64,000 bases of DNA. Source: Bryoerythrophyllum caledonicum (lineage: Eukaryota; Streptophyta; Bryopsida; Pottiales; Pottiaceae). The stretch is from NCBI GenBank assembly GCA_963971425.1, contig OZ020523.1, forward strand, positions 14,442,867-14,506,866, written 5' to 3'. Shown piece by piece: positions 46,363 to 59,287 of this stretch; within the stretch, counting starts at the first letter, position 1; each line of letters opens with the position of its first letter. The notes under the pieces are model-generated. The model ran no database searches. It saw nothing but the letters and a program-made list of their open reading frames with translations, and was not told where the DNA came from. The translations under genes and the position numbers were made by a program.

Positions 46363-47789
46363 GAGGAAATAATTGAAAAGTCATGGTGAGATTTAAATAT
46401 AACAAGAAAGATAGTATGAGGACTTTCATGCTTCCTTTTCTGCACCAATGAAATGCAATCAATGCTCTTGCATAATGCACACCAAAGCCCCCCCCCGTCA
46501 TACTCTAAGTTCTCAAAGAAAGAGTTTGCTCATGATTTCCACGCACATTTCTCAAGCCAAGTCATCTAGTCCATGTGGTCCCTATTACTAACACAAGGCC
46601 ATAAAGTACTCGTGACATGCAAGGTGACCGAATTTCACGCTCGGGGAAATCTCAATTATTTTTCATCTTTAGAATTTTTCTTGAATTTCTCCATATGAAA
46701 GATAACGATTGGATACCTGGTGAAGTTGAAACCTAGACACAAGACCCTCTCTTGTTGCAATACCCTTTTGCGGCGCACCTGGAAAAGGTTTTGTAGAGGG
46801 ACTTGGTATGGGGACATAGCAATAGGACTAGGTCTTGCACCGGGACAAGGTCTCGTGGAGTGCCCTTGTCCCATGGGGCACAACAAGTATCTACACTTGT
46901 GTTTAACATAAATATCTTACAATAGAGCCACAACATTATGGTAGACCAAGGAATAGACCTAATTTTGTGATGGAATTTATCAAAAAGTACCCAAGGTTGA
47001 CAAGACAATGGCTAAGGAAACTCAAGGTTGCAAGGGGAGTAACTTCTCTAACAAAAATTGCAGAAAATTTGGTCGTGTAAGCTGCATTTAGAGATTGGGG
47101 TTGGGGCGCAATCCCCTTCACATGGCTCCTGATTTCCCTACACCCACCACAAAGCCCTTTGCATACGGTTGAGGCCCAAGTTTAGGATCCATCAAGGATG
47201 CTCTCAGTATCTGTACCATCAAGAGATGCAGCTTCAAAGCACAATTATTCAAATATTATTGATCAACTACACTAATCTGGAGTAAAGGTTGGCGCAAAGA
47301 TATTGTAAGGTTGAACCTCTTTTTTCAATTCCAATTGCTACACCTTTCTCACATAATGTAATCAGCTCGATGAAAAACAATGTGGAAAATCCAGTGAAAT
47401 ACGAATTGTGCAAGTGATCATGCTACTGGATAGTTTTGATCAATGGCACAGTCCTATGCATGTGTCACTACTGTAGCTAGTTAGAGCAAAACATTTCATT
47501 TATTTTCACCAAAGAACGCACAGGTCTAAGGTATAGATCATGATATTAGTAATCAAAAGCAACATGATTCAACTTTTTACAACCCAGTTCATAATGCCGG
47601 AGCATGCATGATTCCAAGATAAAGTTGAGGTGTGGAAACACTCTATGACGAACTCCACAGTTCCAAAGCATGACAACCTAGTTATTTTGACCAACTACAC
47701 GCGGTTCTAAAGCACAACCACTCAACATGGCAAAACCAAATCCATGCATGTCCACAATAACATGGTCAGATCATCCTCCTCTTCCTAAA
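46363..47789. other. Intergenic stretch
   Basis: 46440-46520 resembles 30410-30500. I see no exon, RNA gene or further element. Confidence 0.35.
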
Positions 47790-48383
47790 TTAACCGGAAA
47801 GGACCAAGTGTCCAGAATGGCAATTTGAATGCTTGGTCAGGTTCCTATGATGTCAATTTCTAACATTCCTCTTTGAAATATTTATTGTAGAAGGGCATTA
47901 CAAAAACCTCAGTGAAAGAACAATTCTTTTCTAAATTGGACATTTAATGAAAAAGTTGTAGGGTTTTCAATTTCTTTCGGGGATAACGGGCACGTTGGGT
48001 GCCTCCAGAAACTTTTGCTAGGACACTCTTTTGAATGTGAGATTTTCAAAAATGGCAGATAATATCATTTAATTTCAAACTGTCAAAAATAACTTCATGT
48101 CTTTAGTTTTAAAAAACAGCATACTACCCAAGTCAAACATTTTCACACATTGTCGGGCAAGGGGGAATTTTGTTTTCTTGCACTTCAAACGCTATAATCT
48201 TCAAATCTGTGCGGTGGATTGCATCAAAAAAATTATGGTATGTTCATATAGAAGTCTACTTTAAGATCTTTTGGTTAAAAATGCAAAATTTTACTCAAAA
48301 ATATGATTTTCATGCCTCTATATGGTGGTGGTCGTTTTGGACTCATTTTTCCCTCTAAAATGCTTTGGTCCTTTAGGGGTTAA
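47790..48383. mobile_element. Chimeric TTAA-family element (594 bp)
   Basis: The left part (from TTAA/CCGGAAAGGACCAAG) follows the forward family sequence as far as TTGTCGGGCAAG. The right part, ending CTTTGGTCCTTTAGGGG/TTAA, follows the left end of the other subfamily in reverse (compare 41641 onwards). It looks like a recombinant of two subfamilies with intact ends. Confidence 0.65.
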
Positions 48384-48701
48384 ATTAGTCTTCTTTGAGT
48401 CCAAAATTTAACCCATGTGTATATTGCCTACGTGTTAGCTCAAATATATGATGAATTTTGACTAATTGCACAGATTGGCCCTATGCAACTCTCATATATT
48501 TCTAAGAGGTGAGCATGTATGGATCCAAAGTAAAATACAACCTTGTATTGATTGACAAGCAACAATGGCTGTCAAAAATCAGCAAGCCAAGCATATCTAG
48601 ATGTGAGCAAACCATTTGAAAGTAGAACTCCACAGACCTAAGCAATGTAATTGTAGATAGAGCTCTTACATTTAAATAAGAAAATTTATTTCAGCGTTTG
48701 A

Positions 48702-50125
48702 TAACCCTTTAAGGACAAGTGACCATTTTGGGTTGTTTTAAGCACGTTAACCTCTACAAGAGAGCCCTCGAGAACACCTCCAAGGAAAACCTGAGACAAA
48801 TTTAGAGGTAGAGCAAGAGGAGCATCTACCACGACCTAACAACCAATTATCATACATAAGACATTTATGAGATGCATCTACACACAATGTGGGGTTTTTT
48901 TCATCCATGGGGGACATTTCCATCTATACTTCGACCAAATTTTGGTTGCCCAAGGTGGAATGTCAACCTCATTGCCCCTCGGGAGGAAGAACATCGATGT
49001 TGAGGATAAGGTTATCTCCTCCCCGTTTCCTTGCCCATTCTCTAAGTCACGTTCCCTTGCCTATTCTTTTAGCCCCCTTTAAGCTCCAAACCGTGATAGT
49101 CACCAATAAACCTATAATCCTAAATCTTGATCACAAAACCCTAAATTCTAATAATTGGTCGTTAGGAGAACAAAGATAGGATGACCTCATCCATTGCCTC
49201 CGGGGCCAAAGAGGGGTCATTCAACCCTGGTCATCTTGGTTTCTCCAAAGGTTATTCCTTAAAGATAAGTGGAGGACCATATATACGTCACGTATTCAAC
49301 TCTTTACATACAAAAAAATGTACTAAAATTTAACAAGACATACATCTCTAGAGTGAAGATTCTTCAACTAAAGTCTTTCATGTGGAGGTCATTTCAATAT
49401 CTCAACCCGATTTAGCGGTGGAACAAACAGACACTTTATCCACTCCGGCCCCCTTTCTCAAGGACCGGAGTTCTTCTTCTCAACCCTATTTTGCTCAAAT
49501 ACAACACCACACATGTAGAATACAGGACCATTTTGCAACTTCTCAAGCATGTAATAGGTGCAAATGATCCAAATTCGAAATGCCATATGTCATTACATCT
49601 GGCTCAACACAAAACACAAACTTTTGTAACTATTGTATACATCAATTCTCACACCTTATATGTCAAATGCCCCCCAAAAAAACATCATGCTGCAACCCAA
49701 ATGTGGCCTCTCAAACCTGGAAGGGTTCAACCACAATTTGTGCACGAACGATCTAAATAAAAATTGTCATTAGATTCAACCCAACAAAAATACAAACTTT
49801 TGTACTGTACACATCATTCTAGTTTAGAAACCCCCCAACACGCACCAATTATCCCTTTTTAACACAACGGTTCAGACACAAAGGGTATCACCTAGGTATC
49901 ACACGAGTATTGCCAAGATATTACAAGGATATGACCTTGGCATTACACGAGTATCACCTCAGACAAATATTTTTTATTGGACACCCTCCGTTTGGAATGA
50001 ATTATGGACGAACCCGACCAACGTGTAGGGTATACACAAATTCTCACACCTTACATGTCAAATACACGAAATAAAAAACATCACGTTGCAACCCAAGTGT
50101 GGCTTCTCGGGCCTTAAAGGGTTAA
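48702..50125. mobile_element. Cluster of CCCTTTAAGG-type TTAA elements
   Basis: Starts ATAACCCTTTAAGGACAAG at 48702. There are right-end-like sequences at 49726-49736 (CCTGGAAGGG/TTCA) and 50112-50125 (GGCCTTAAAGGG/TTAA). Segments of about 100 bp before each of these two ends are near-duplicates (49641-49740 and 50030-50137). Limits of the single copies are uncertain. Confidence 0.45.
49410..49480. repeat. Solo piece of the foldback repeat seen at 59288-59737
   Basis: GGTGGAACAAACAGACACTTTATCCACTCCGGCCCC and ACCGGAGTTCTTCTTCT (overlapping words) match the right end of the long hairpin near 59680-59737. Confidence 0.6.
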
Positions 50126-51201
50126 GCCACAATTTGAAGAGAGAAATGGGGGCGGGCCACCGAATTTACCATTTACCCCGGGCCCCGAATTACACTGTTC
50201 GCCCGCATGACCGGGCCGGGCCCCACCCCGCGCGGGCGGGAGGGCTCGAAACCCGCGCCGGGCCCGCGCTACCTGAACGTAGACAGGTTTGGTAGGCTCG
50301 GAGTTCGGGGCGCGCGAGGTTCGCTGCACCTACCCGGCTCTCCCAACCCCGTCACCCCCCGCGCTCTACCCCCGCGCCTAGATCCCGCCCCCGCACTCGT
50401 AGATCCGAGGTCGCGGCTTTCGCCACCCCGTGATAATGCCTCCGCCTACAACCCACGACGAGCCCACCCACTCTCATGTTGGCCGCTGTGTGGGTGTCGG
50501 GCAAGTTGTGCTCTCCTCCGTCGCGTCCATCTCTTCGCGCCCGCCCTCGCCGCCCTCGCCTCGACCTCCTCTCTGCCATGTACGTGCACTCGCAGCTTCT
50601 CTCTCGCTTTGCATTCTCGTCGCTCGGTTTCCGTCTCTGAAGGGGCGGCCGTCTTTTTGTGGTGGGAGCGCTCCCCCCCCCTTTTTTTTTGGGTTGTGAA
50701 TCTTGGGTTTTGGTTACTATCATCGGTTGTGTTGGGGGTGTGAAGTTCGGTTTGCGTCTTGGATGGGGCGGACGACTGTTTGGTGAGAGTGTGAATCTTG
50801 GGTTTTGTTTGGGTTTTATCGGGTGGAGTGGGAGGTTCTTCAAAGGGATCTGGTTCTTGGGGATGTTTTGGTAGGTTTTGAGGTGTGAAGGTTATGTGGT
50901 TTTGAATGGGGAGAGATCTTGCATTTTGGGTGGGATGTGTGTGGCTGGACTGGTTTGTGTGGAGGAGTGTGCTTGAGGAGGATAGTTACGTCTTCGGTGA
51001 TGTGTGTTATGGAGGAGAGCTTATGACGTTTTTCGTGGAGTGATGTCGAGTATGTGATGTTTCTGCGGAGTGATGGTTGGTGTGTTTGTGTGTGTGAGGA
51101 TGAAGTGGGATTGACTCTCTTCTGTTCATTGTGCAGGTGACACTAGCCTGGGATATTAATCATACAGCTTGAAGCTTACTCTGGTTGTGCGTTTCGACGA
51201 G
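50126..51201 (+). other. Upstream region and 5' leader of the DUF1635 gene
   Basis: A GC-rich block (50150-50560) grades into T/G-rich leader. A donor after 50870 (TTTTG/GTAGG) and an acceptor at 51136 (CATTGTGCAG) suggest an untranslated intron of about 265 bp. Open frames in the GC-rich block show no domain and are probably non-coding. Confidence 0.45.
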
Positions 51202-53029
51202 ATGTGTGATTTTAGATCTCGTAAGAGATTGCATGAGGCTGACTCGTTCTTGGACAGTGCACTGTTGCCGCTGAGTAGCGGGATGGATGAGTCTGGTTCG
51301 TTGTTTCACCATGGCGAGGTGGGGATGGGCAACTCGAGTTCTATGATGAGTTCTGATCTTTGCCCGGGCTCGACAATGGAGGTGAACATGACGGACTATG
51401 CTGTGGTTATGTGGGTGGATGTGGGGGTGGTGGTTTGGTGTTGAGTTTGTGAGCTGGTGTGGTTTGCAGACGTCGGACGAGCTCAGGCAGCTGTTGATTT
51501 GCGCGACATTTGAGCTGGAGACTGCGCGCGATGCGGCGAGTGCGCAGGGAAAGCTTCATGAGGCGCGCGTCCGGCATCTGGAGGAGCTCTTGCGGAAGAC
51601 CACGCGGGAGCGAGACGAAGCCCGGGAGCAGTGTCACCAGCTTCAAGGACGGCTGTCTCGATCCCCGAGCAGGAACGGGTCAGCGCTCGTCGACAACAAC
51701 ACGGTGAATGCGGCAGTGGAAGCGGACTTGCAGCAGAAGCAGATCCTGGAGGAGCTTCAGAAACACTTGGAGCTTCAGGAACATTCCATGTCCTCTCCCC
51801 ATATCCAAATGGTACAGCCGCATCAAGACCAGCATATGGAGGACAACGCCCATGTGCACCATCTCTCGCCGCCGCATTCTCAGATCATCCGACATGATGA
51901 CATGAATCATCTCAACGCGCAATCCCCGGACTCCCACTCGAGCCTGCACCCGTCGTCGCAAATGCAGTCCCCGGAGAATCACTACAACATGAGCGGACTC
52001 CACCACGTCTCTTCGTCATCAGATCTGCATCAAATGGAGGCACAGCTGGAGCGGCAAAGCAGTGTTCACTTCAACAGCATCAACGGCAGCAACCTCAACG
52101 GGCAGTTGGAGCAGGAGTCGGATCGTCTTCTCTCTCACGTGCAGCAGCTGAGCGAGCACAAATCTCTTCACCACCACGTCGTCCAGAAGTCTCTTCCACC
52201 CATCTCAGTGAAGCGCAACTGCGACTCGCCCAGCAGGTCCACCGTCATCCAGCAGCACCAAGACTCACCATCCAACCTCTCCGTTCGTCGTCACCGCGAG
52301 ACTCCGCTCGCACTTTCGGGGCTGAACCACCGCGACTCTCCGCAACAACAACACCACCGCGACTCACCCACGGTGATGCAGCACCGCGACTCGCCCTCAA
52401 CCAGGTCCTTCATCCAGCGCAGAGAATCCCCCTGCATCTCCATGTCTGTGATGCAGCATCCGGCATGGCAAGCAGTGCCCGGCGAGAGCAACTCCCCGTA
52501 CTCCTCCCCGGGGTTGTGCTCACCGCCTCTCTCCAACCTCCCGTCTGTCAACCTCCACAGCGGCTCAGCGGTGGCGTCTCTCCTCAGCCCTCTGGACCGG
52601 TTCCAGAGCCTCGGCGTCTCCAGCCCCATGCATCTCTCCTCCCGGCCAGTGCACCTCCCGGAACCGCCCGAATCCGACCTCCAAGTGATGCTGAAGTCCC
52701 TTCCCGAGAAGGGAAAGCTCCTCCAAGCAGTGATGCAGGCCGGTCCACTCCTACAGACCCTCCTCGTCGCAGGTCCTCTCCCCCAGTGGCGTCACCCGCC
52801 TCCCGCGCTCGACACCCTCGACATCCCGCGTGTGTCCATGTCTTCCTCGCCCTCGGGCAACATGCTGGACATGTACCAGCAGGAGCGTCACCTGGCGCAC
52901 CACCTCTCGCTCCCCCGGACCACCATGTCGACGGGCGCCGCCTCCGGCCGACAGAGCCTCGTGCGCGTTAACAGCATGGGCCACCTTGGCCCGTTCAACC
53001 AGCCTCTCAAGTACGCCAAGATTCATTGA
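51202..53029 (+). CDS. DUF1635 family protein, 579 aa
   Basis: Exon 1 (51202-51381, 60 codons, start MCDFRSRKRLHEAD) joins in phase 0 to exon 2 (51470-53029). The exon 2 start TSDELRQLLICATFELETAR to REQCHQLQGRL is the conserved coiled coil of plant DUF1635 proteins. The C-terminal block LPEKGKLLQAVMQAGPLLQT followed by GPLPQWRHPPP is the second conserved part of the family. Between them lies a long low-complexity region rich in His, Gln and Ser, including repeated RDSP/RESP/RETP words (about residues 285-360). This makes the protein much longer than typical seed-plant members. The biochemical role of the family is not established; the basic start KRLHE and coiled coil suggest a nuclear or scaffold protein. 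GT/AG borders and codon bias support the model. I rejected an in-frame non-ATG extension upstream. Confidence 0.88.
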
Positions 53030-54013
53030 CAACCTCCTTTTGTACACTACTTCGACCCCAGCCTTGCGCTCGGCGTGTTGGATCATCTTCACCATGAAGA
53101 GTCGTCGTCGACCCCCGTGAGCTCCTACCTGGCGTGTTGGATCATTGCCACAGTCGACCCCAGGCAAGCTCACTCGGCGCGTTGAACCCTCTTCTCTCTC
53201 TAGGCACGAAATTTTGCGTATTTTTTTTTATCGTTCGTTTTGGCCTAGTAAATGTAGTGAATATCTGATTAGCCAACCCCGGCTCCTCCACAGCCAGGTG
53301 CGTTGCGCTTTTTGACTAGTTTGTATTATCAACCCCCTTCCCTCACCAGGTCGTCCATACTCCCTTGGAAAGCACTTGCGCACTCGGATTGTTGTGGTGA
53401 TTAGCAGTCTCTACACGTACAAACTTAGTATCAGTTAGCGTAGACAGGAAACTCCCCCTAGTCATTGTAGCTAGCTCTCTTGGATTTGCTCACAATGGTG
53501 TCTTGTCGACACCGCAGCCCAGCGTCAGCAACCAACTCCAGAGGTTGTGGACATGATTGTTTGTGGCGGAGCTTCGCATTACTTGAAAAACTCTCTTATC
53601 AATGAAAATATTATGAAATTTTTACGAGACAGTACCTCTCTTATTGGTTTTGGATGGTGTGTCGGAATAGTCTTTGTTTTCCTGAATCGATGCACCTTGC
53701 ATTCTCCGTGTCTGCTGTGTTATCTGCACTTCTCTCGAGTGAGTAACTTGGGTGGTGGAAAACTGAGACGGTTCTTTGAGTCTCATAGACTATTGGGAAA
53801 GAGAAGAACATTCGTGGAGCGGTTGTGTAGACTACTCTCCTCCTCGCAAAGTCCAAAAACCTTCTTTTTAGGAGGGATACACGCACTACTTTTCCATTGC
53901 CAATGAACAGTTCTGCATGAAATGGTGGTGGCCACTACACTGAATATTGTTTAATGGTTCTTTTAATGATTTGAAAGTGCTATAACTTTTCACTTTTGAT
54001 GTTCTTTTCTACT
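53030..54013. other. 3' region of the DUF1635 gene and following intergenic DNA
   Basis: GGCGTGTTGGATCAT occurs at 53074 and 53131, a short duplication in the likely 3' untranslated region. No further exon is supported. Confidence 0.4.
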
Positions 54014-54237
54014 GAACGTACTTAGGATACTTAGAGAGGGTGAACGTACTTAGGATACTTAGAGAGGGTGAACGTACTTAGGATACTTAGAGAGGGTGAA
54101 CGTACTTAGGATACTTAGAGAGGGTGAACGTACTTAGGATACTTAGAGAGGGTGAACGTACTTAGGATACTTAGAGAGGGTGAACGTACTTAGGATACTT
54201 AGAGAGGGTGAACGTACTTAGGATACTTAGAGAGGGT
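54014..54237. repeat. 28-bp minisatellite, 8 identical copies
   Basis: The unit GAACGTACTTAGGATACTTA followed by GAGAGGGT is repeated exactly eight times (224 bp) with no mismatch that I can see. Confidence 0.97.
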
Positions 54238-57049
54238 GATCATTGTCAACATGGTTGGTAAAAATATGCACTTCGAGTATAAAGTTATAGCATTGTATAG
54301 TGTGCCTACACTAAACATGAAATTTAGAGTAGTGGTGGTCACTAGGTATGAAATGGTGGCAATGGCTTGGAACATGGGTGGAGTTTAGTGGAGGTTTTCA
54401 AACGCCACACCAATGGGCAAAGTGGATGCAAAGTGCCATGAGTGTTCCCTAGAGCAGGTGATTTCGACGTTTGAAAAAATACCGGCACATCCAAAAAAAG
54501 GGGTTTTCACTAGAGAATGGCGTCAAAATACAAGCATGGAAAGCAAGCATGCCAAACATGTTGACTGACAACAATAGGTGGAGGTGAGCTGGTCGTAGCA
54601 CATAGAAGCTGTAGAAAAGGTACGGAGCTGATCGAACAATGCTATAGAATCGCAATGAGTAGTGTGCGGGACACGTAAGTGTGGCAAATAATATGCGGGC
54701 TGGTTTGGTGGCTCTACTCTATGGATGCGGCTTGGAAATCGTTGCATGTTCCAGTAAGTCACCCCCCACTACTTTTCTTGCCAGGCTCCGCAACATGAGG
54801 ATGCTCTAAGATCATACTCAAGCTAGACTCTGAACCACGAGGGCCAATTGTAGGCTAGTAACGGTCACCCCATCTCAAGGGATCCATTATCATAGCTCCA
54901 ATAATTTCGGGCTCTCCAAATTATGCCTCTTATTTGCCAAATTTTAGACTCTTTAGAGCCCTTGAAGTTACTCGCTAATGATAATTAATTAGTCAACGAG
55001 ACGCCGCTGCTCAATCGCACCTAGTCAACCATACTCCCTCAACTTCTTGGTCATGGCACTTCTCTCTAGTACGCTAGACACGGAGGCTGATGTGTCACCT
55101 TTCCAGGCTTGGGGTTGGGGTTGTTTACCTTGCACCTAGCTCATAACTTTGCCTTTTGGCTCTTCTCATCCCGGTTCAGGGCATGGGTTGAAGATGCTCT
55201 AACTACATAAATACCTAGCTAACCTACCAGTAAACCTTGGTGGTATACGAAGTCCATGGAATACTTGGGCGTCATAAGGTGGGATGTTGTATTCCATTGC
55301 TGTTGCATTCGTCAGAGTGTTATATAGATGAATCACATGTTCAATTATCCTTACGTCTAAGGTAAGGCCCTCATAACCAACCAAAATCCATAGCCAACGC
55401 CTATAAAATTGGGGTATATCCAATCCTCTTCCATCCCATTACCACCAACTCATCTCCAAATGGAGGTTTGCTATTAGTCAGGACCCTTACTTTTGGTCGT
55501 TGGTTACGGGGGGTACCTATTGCTGGCCACCCACTAACCATGGCTGCACAACTTAAAAATTCATAACTAATTCAATTTCCATCGAAAAAATATAAAATCA
55601 CTTGGGTTGGAATTGTAATTCTATTGGCTATCACTGAAAAATAATAGAGTAATTATCTCCTCTCTCCATATATGCACATTCCTTAACTTGTCGGTTTTAG
55701 GGGGGCTTACCTTACTTCAGTGGCAGCTACCTCCCTTGCCATTCCATTAATCGTATCGGGTACGGTATACTGCTCTCATTCATGTTGTTCAAATCGTCTG
55801 ATGGCCATCTCTGCCACACCATGATTTGCTTGCTCACTATTCTTTTCATCTCTAATAAAAATTGATCTACACAGCTGAGAAAGCAAAACCCTGGTGTGTG
55901 CAATATCACATCCTACCCATAGTCTTACTACGACACATGAGACGTTGCCTTCATCTTCTGAGGTGCTTGTATGCCATTGCTCTGCTTTTTTCAACCATGA
56001 AGAGGCCATCCAGTGGTAACACTTGCATGGCACATGCCTTCACCCTTTGAGGCCCAACGTCCATTTTTGGGTTTAAAGCTATTAATTTTTTTCCTTATTC
56101 TGTATAAAATCTCCAAAAATCATGCTATAATTTGAGATTAAGGACTCAATCCAATCTAAGGACAATTGTTCTTCAGGCATCAAGAAGAAGCATGAACCTT
56201 TGTTTTGACGGTTTGGATCCTCAATTTACAATGTAATGAAGTTATTAAGAATCAAAATGTATTTTGATCTCCCTCCAGTGCGTAGTCTATTTGAGAATGT
56301 TGTACTCTTCCACCTCTCAGAATTAGTGTTCAAGAACCTAAAATCATGTATCCTATGATAGTGTAAAGTTTAGAAATTTTGTAAAGTAAACTTCTAACAC
56401 CAAGCAAAGTCAAAGCCAAGTGATCTTTTAAAGTAGGATAGGAAAAATGATCCTATCTTTTAACTTAGAAGACTACATCTTCCAATTTTTGAGATCAATT
56501 ATTTTGAATATTTGTATGCATGTCTTTATAGTAATATAGCGTAAGATCTTATGGTTCGAGATGGGAATAAGATTTTTTTTTTTTGTGTATCAATTAGCTA
56601 AATCTGGAAAATTCAATGAATTCTTGACTTCGTACTGAATGCATTATCGGGAGATCTCGGGTTGAATTACACTAGAATCATCTAGAGATTTCTCAAATCA
56701 TTTGGAGATGTGATCAACGGTCTTTATTTCCGGACTTTGCATAGTCCAAATTTTGTTAAATGCCACCTTCTATTTTGCTCATTTATCCAAAACATGCAAT
56801 TAATATTTTTTTGGTGAAAAGTAGTCAAGGATATGTACTATTAAGCTAAATTTATCAAAGTTAGCATAACTGTCTAAATTTTTGTCTCCGCATAAATTGC
56901 TTAAGGTAGGATTATAACTCCTCCTGATTGTCCAGTCTTTCTTTTTTATTAGGTGTAATCCTCTCTCAGTGAAGCCATGTGGATAATTTCAAAAGCCTTG
57001 GTGATGCCACGTGAAGGGACCATGGGGACTTAACCATGGATTGCCCATG
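54238..57049. other. Intergenic stretch with decayed TTAA-family sequence
   Basis: Near 56041 CACCCTTTGAGGCCCAACG resembles a left end of the family followed by decayed interior. A 74-codon minus-strand frame at 55199-55423 has a protein-like look (NTLTNATAMEYNIPPYDAQV) but no family that I recognise and no exon context. Nothing else is supported. Confidence 0.35.
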
Positions 57050-57562
57050 CATGGTTTTAGAATGATAATCCAAACAGTCAACAAGGAGGTTTACACCACA
57101 TCTTGTAGTAGAAAAAATAAAAATTGAAAACTATGAAGATCCCTAAGTTTTATTTGGAAAAAAAAGAAGTTTTTCTGGTACCTTGCCCAACAATGCATGA
57201 CAATCTCTGAAATTGTTTGCCTTGGGTTAATGTGCTATTTTTTTGCTAAATACAAAAAATGTTTTTTTGACAATATGATAGAAAGTAATACCACTTGCCA
57301 TTATTGAAAATCTCACATTTAGTAGAGTGTTTTAGAAAAACCTTTTGGAGTTTGCCTGACGTGCTTGCTCTCCGCATTTGAAATTCAAAACCCTACAACT
57401 TTTTCATTAAATGCCACATTTAGGAAAAAATTATACTGACAAGAAGCTTACAGTAATGTCCATCTCCAGTAAAAAAAATATTTCAAAGAGGAATGTTATA
57501 GATTGATACCTAGCAAACCTTGAAGAGTCCCCTCAGGGAATTCTTGGGCCTACAGGGGTGAA
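57050..57562 (-). mobile_element. TTAA-family element, truncated, reverse orientation
   Basis: From GAATGATAATCCAAAC to GGGCCTACAGGGG/TGAA (57559-57562) it reads as the second half of the reversed family sequence. The left half is missing and one base of the right TTAA is changed. Confidence 0.6.
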
Positions 57563-59287
57563 TGGCGAGGGCCCCCACAAAGCTCATTTTTCTCCGCATA
57601 TTATTTAGGGAGGTTCTAGAAGCTTTTGTGGGAGGTCTCATGCCAAAATTGGGGCATGAGGTCCTAATTCTTCCGGGGACCCCACCATGGTAAGTTTGAA
57701 CACTAATAGGGGTATTTACTTTGGAAGGACCCTATTACCATAAAAATAGGGGCATTTTTCTCCAACCCCAGCCCTCCCCTGAAAGCTCGTGACACTTTTA
57801 TAACAACTTCCCGGGTAAGTCACAGATGTAGATGCTGTGACATCGAAACTGCTCTTGCAACCAACGATTCCTGACCTGGCTAATTTCAGCCGCAGTGCTT
57901 CAAGAAAAACCGGACTATTATTTATACACTGTTAAAAATAATGTTATGGGAATGCTAATCAACATAATAAGTACCTGGCCACCTTTTTTAAACGATATCC
58001 ATGGGTTTCACATAAGTATATCATATAGGTGTATGCCAGATATTGCAGGATATGGCCTAGGTATCTCCACACACTATATGTGCTTGAATAGCTTACTTAA
58101 CTACTTCAAAGTGCAGGTTGAAGCATATACACTAATTTCCAAAAACTAATTCTGGGATCTCTACTTGCAACCTCCCCAAGTGTTGTTGAGACTAAAGCCA
58201 GCACACATGGCCCTAGACTAGGACCTGGACCCCCTTCAGTTCGTGGGACTGAACCCATCTCGTCACCCGGGTCTCAATCCCAGATCCCAATGACCAGACG
58301 GGGGTCGAAATCCAGCCAACATGGTGGTGGTGGGAAGTGGAGAGAGCCAATCAACTTGAATATTCCATCCGGTGTGGTCAAAGAAGCGTGACGACGCAGG
58401 TGGTGGTGCCAGTGGTGGGGACTGACGGAGTCCTCGTGACGTCCGTGGGCGCCAACCCGGGCCTTGATGACTGGGAGGAGGACCGTGGTCACGGGAATCC
58501 CAGGAGCGCCCATTGCCTGCTCGCCACCGCCGCAGCAGCACGCTGTGCGTGGGCAGAGCCGCTGTCGGACGCCCCTCCCTCGCTCCCTCTCGCTTCCACT
58601 CAGCTCTCGACGTCGTGATCGCCTCAGTTTCACGAGTTCATTGCCTGTGTTGCACGACGATGTTACACCAGATTCGACTGATTATCGCCCGAGTGCTGGT
58701 GTACTCTTTGTATCAAATGTGTGAATTGAGAACTCTCCCAGAACTCTTGTGTTGTTCTGCAACGATCCCAAAATAAGTTTCTGATAATTGGAGATGAAAG
58801 TGACGACTGATATGAGCAATTTTGAAGTGTTTTTGATGAGAAATAAGAAAAAGTGCTAATAATTGAGAAAAATATACGACCTTATCTGTAAGAGGTTTTT
58901 ATAGAGATTGCAAAAATTCTCAACATGTGATTCTCATTCACCGAATTTATTCAAGATTCCAAAGCAATCTCTAACCATGTCCAAAACATTTGATTTTTAA
59001 TTATTTTCATGAATAAATCCAAAACTGCCAAGTTGAGAGTTGTGATTCTTCGTTTTGCCAATTACAAGGTGACAAATAAGTCTATTATTGATCTGTGCCA
59101 TAAATAGAATCGGATGATGATCATTCCATATTTAGACATACAAAGAGTTACAAGATAGGTACTAATTGGCTTTGGGAGAGAAAGAATGGATAGGTTAGTG
59201 TTAGCCAAAACAAATTTAGGTGCATGATTAGACTAGATTCATATATTAACACAAACCTCCTAACACAAAGTTCAAACATACCTAGAA
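57563..59287. other. Intergenic stretch with a GC-rich block at 58200-58650
   Basis: The GC-rich block has open frames on both strands, none with a recognisable domain or consistent splice context. The part at 59196-59280 resembles the centre of the foldback element that follows. Confidence 0.35.

Noticed and set aside
50207-50743. 178-codon open frame upstream of the DUF1635 gene
   Set aside because: Pro/Arg/Ser-rich translation of GC-rich leader, with overlapping frames on both strands and no recognised domain.
58263-58776. Overlapping open frames in the GC-rich block before the foldback element
   Set aside because: No consistent frame, domain or splice sites on either strand.
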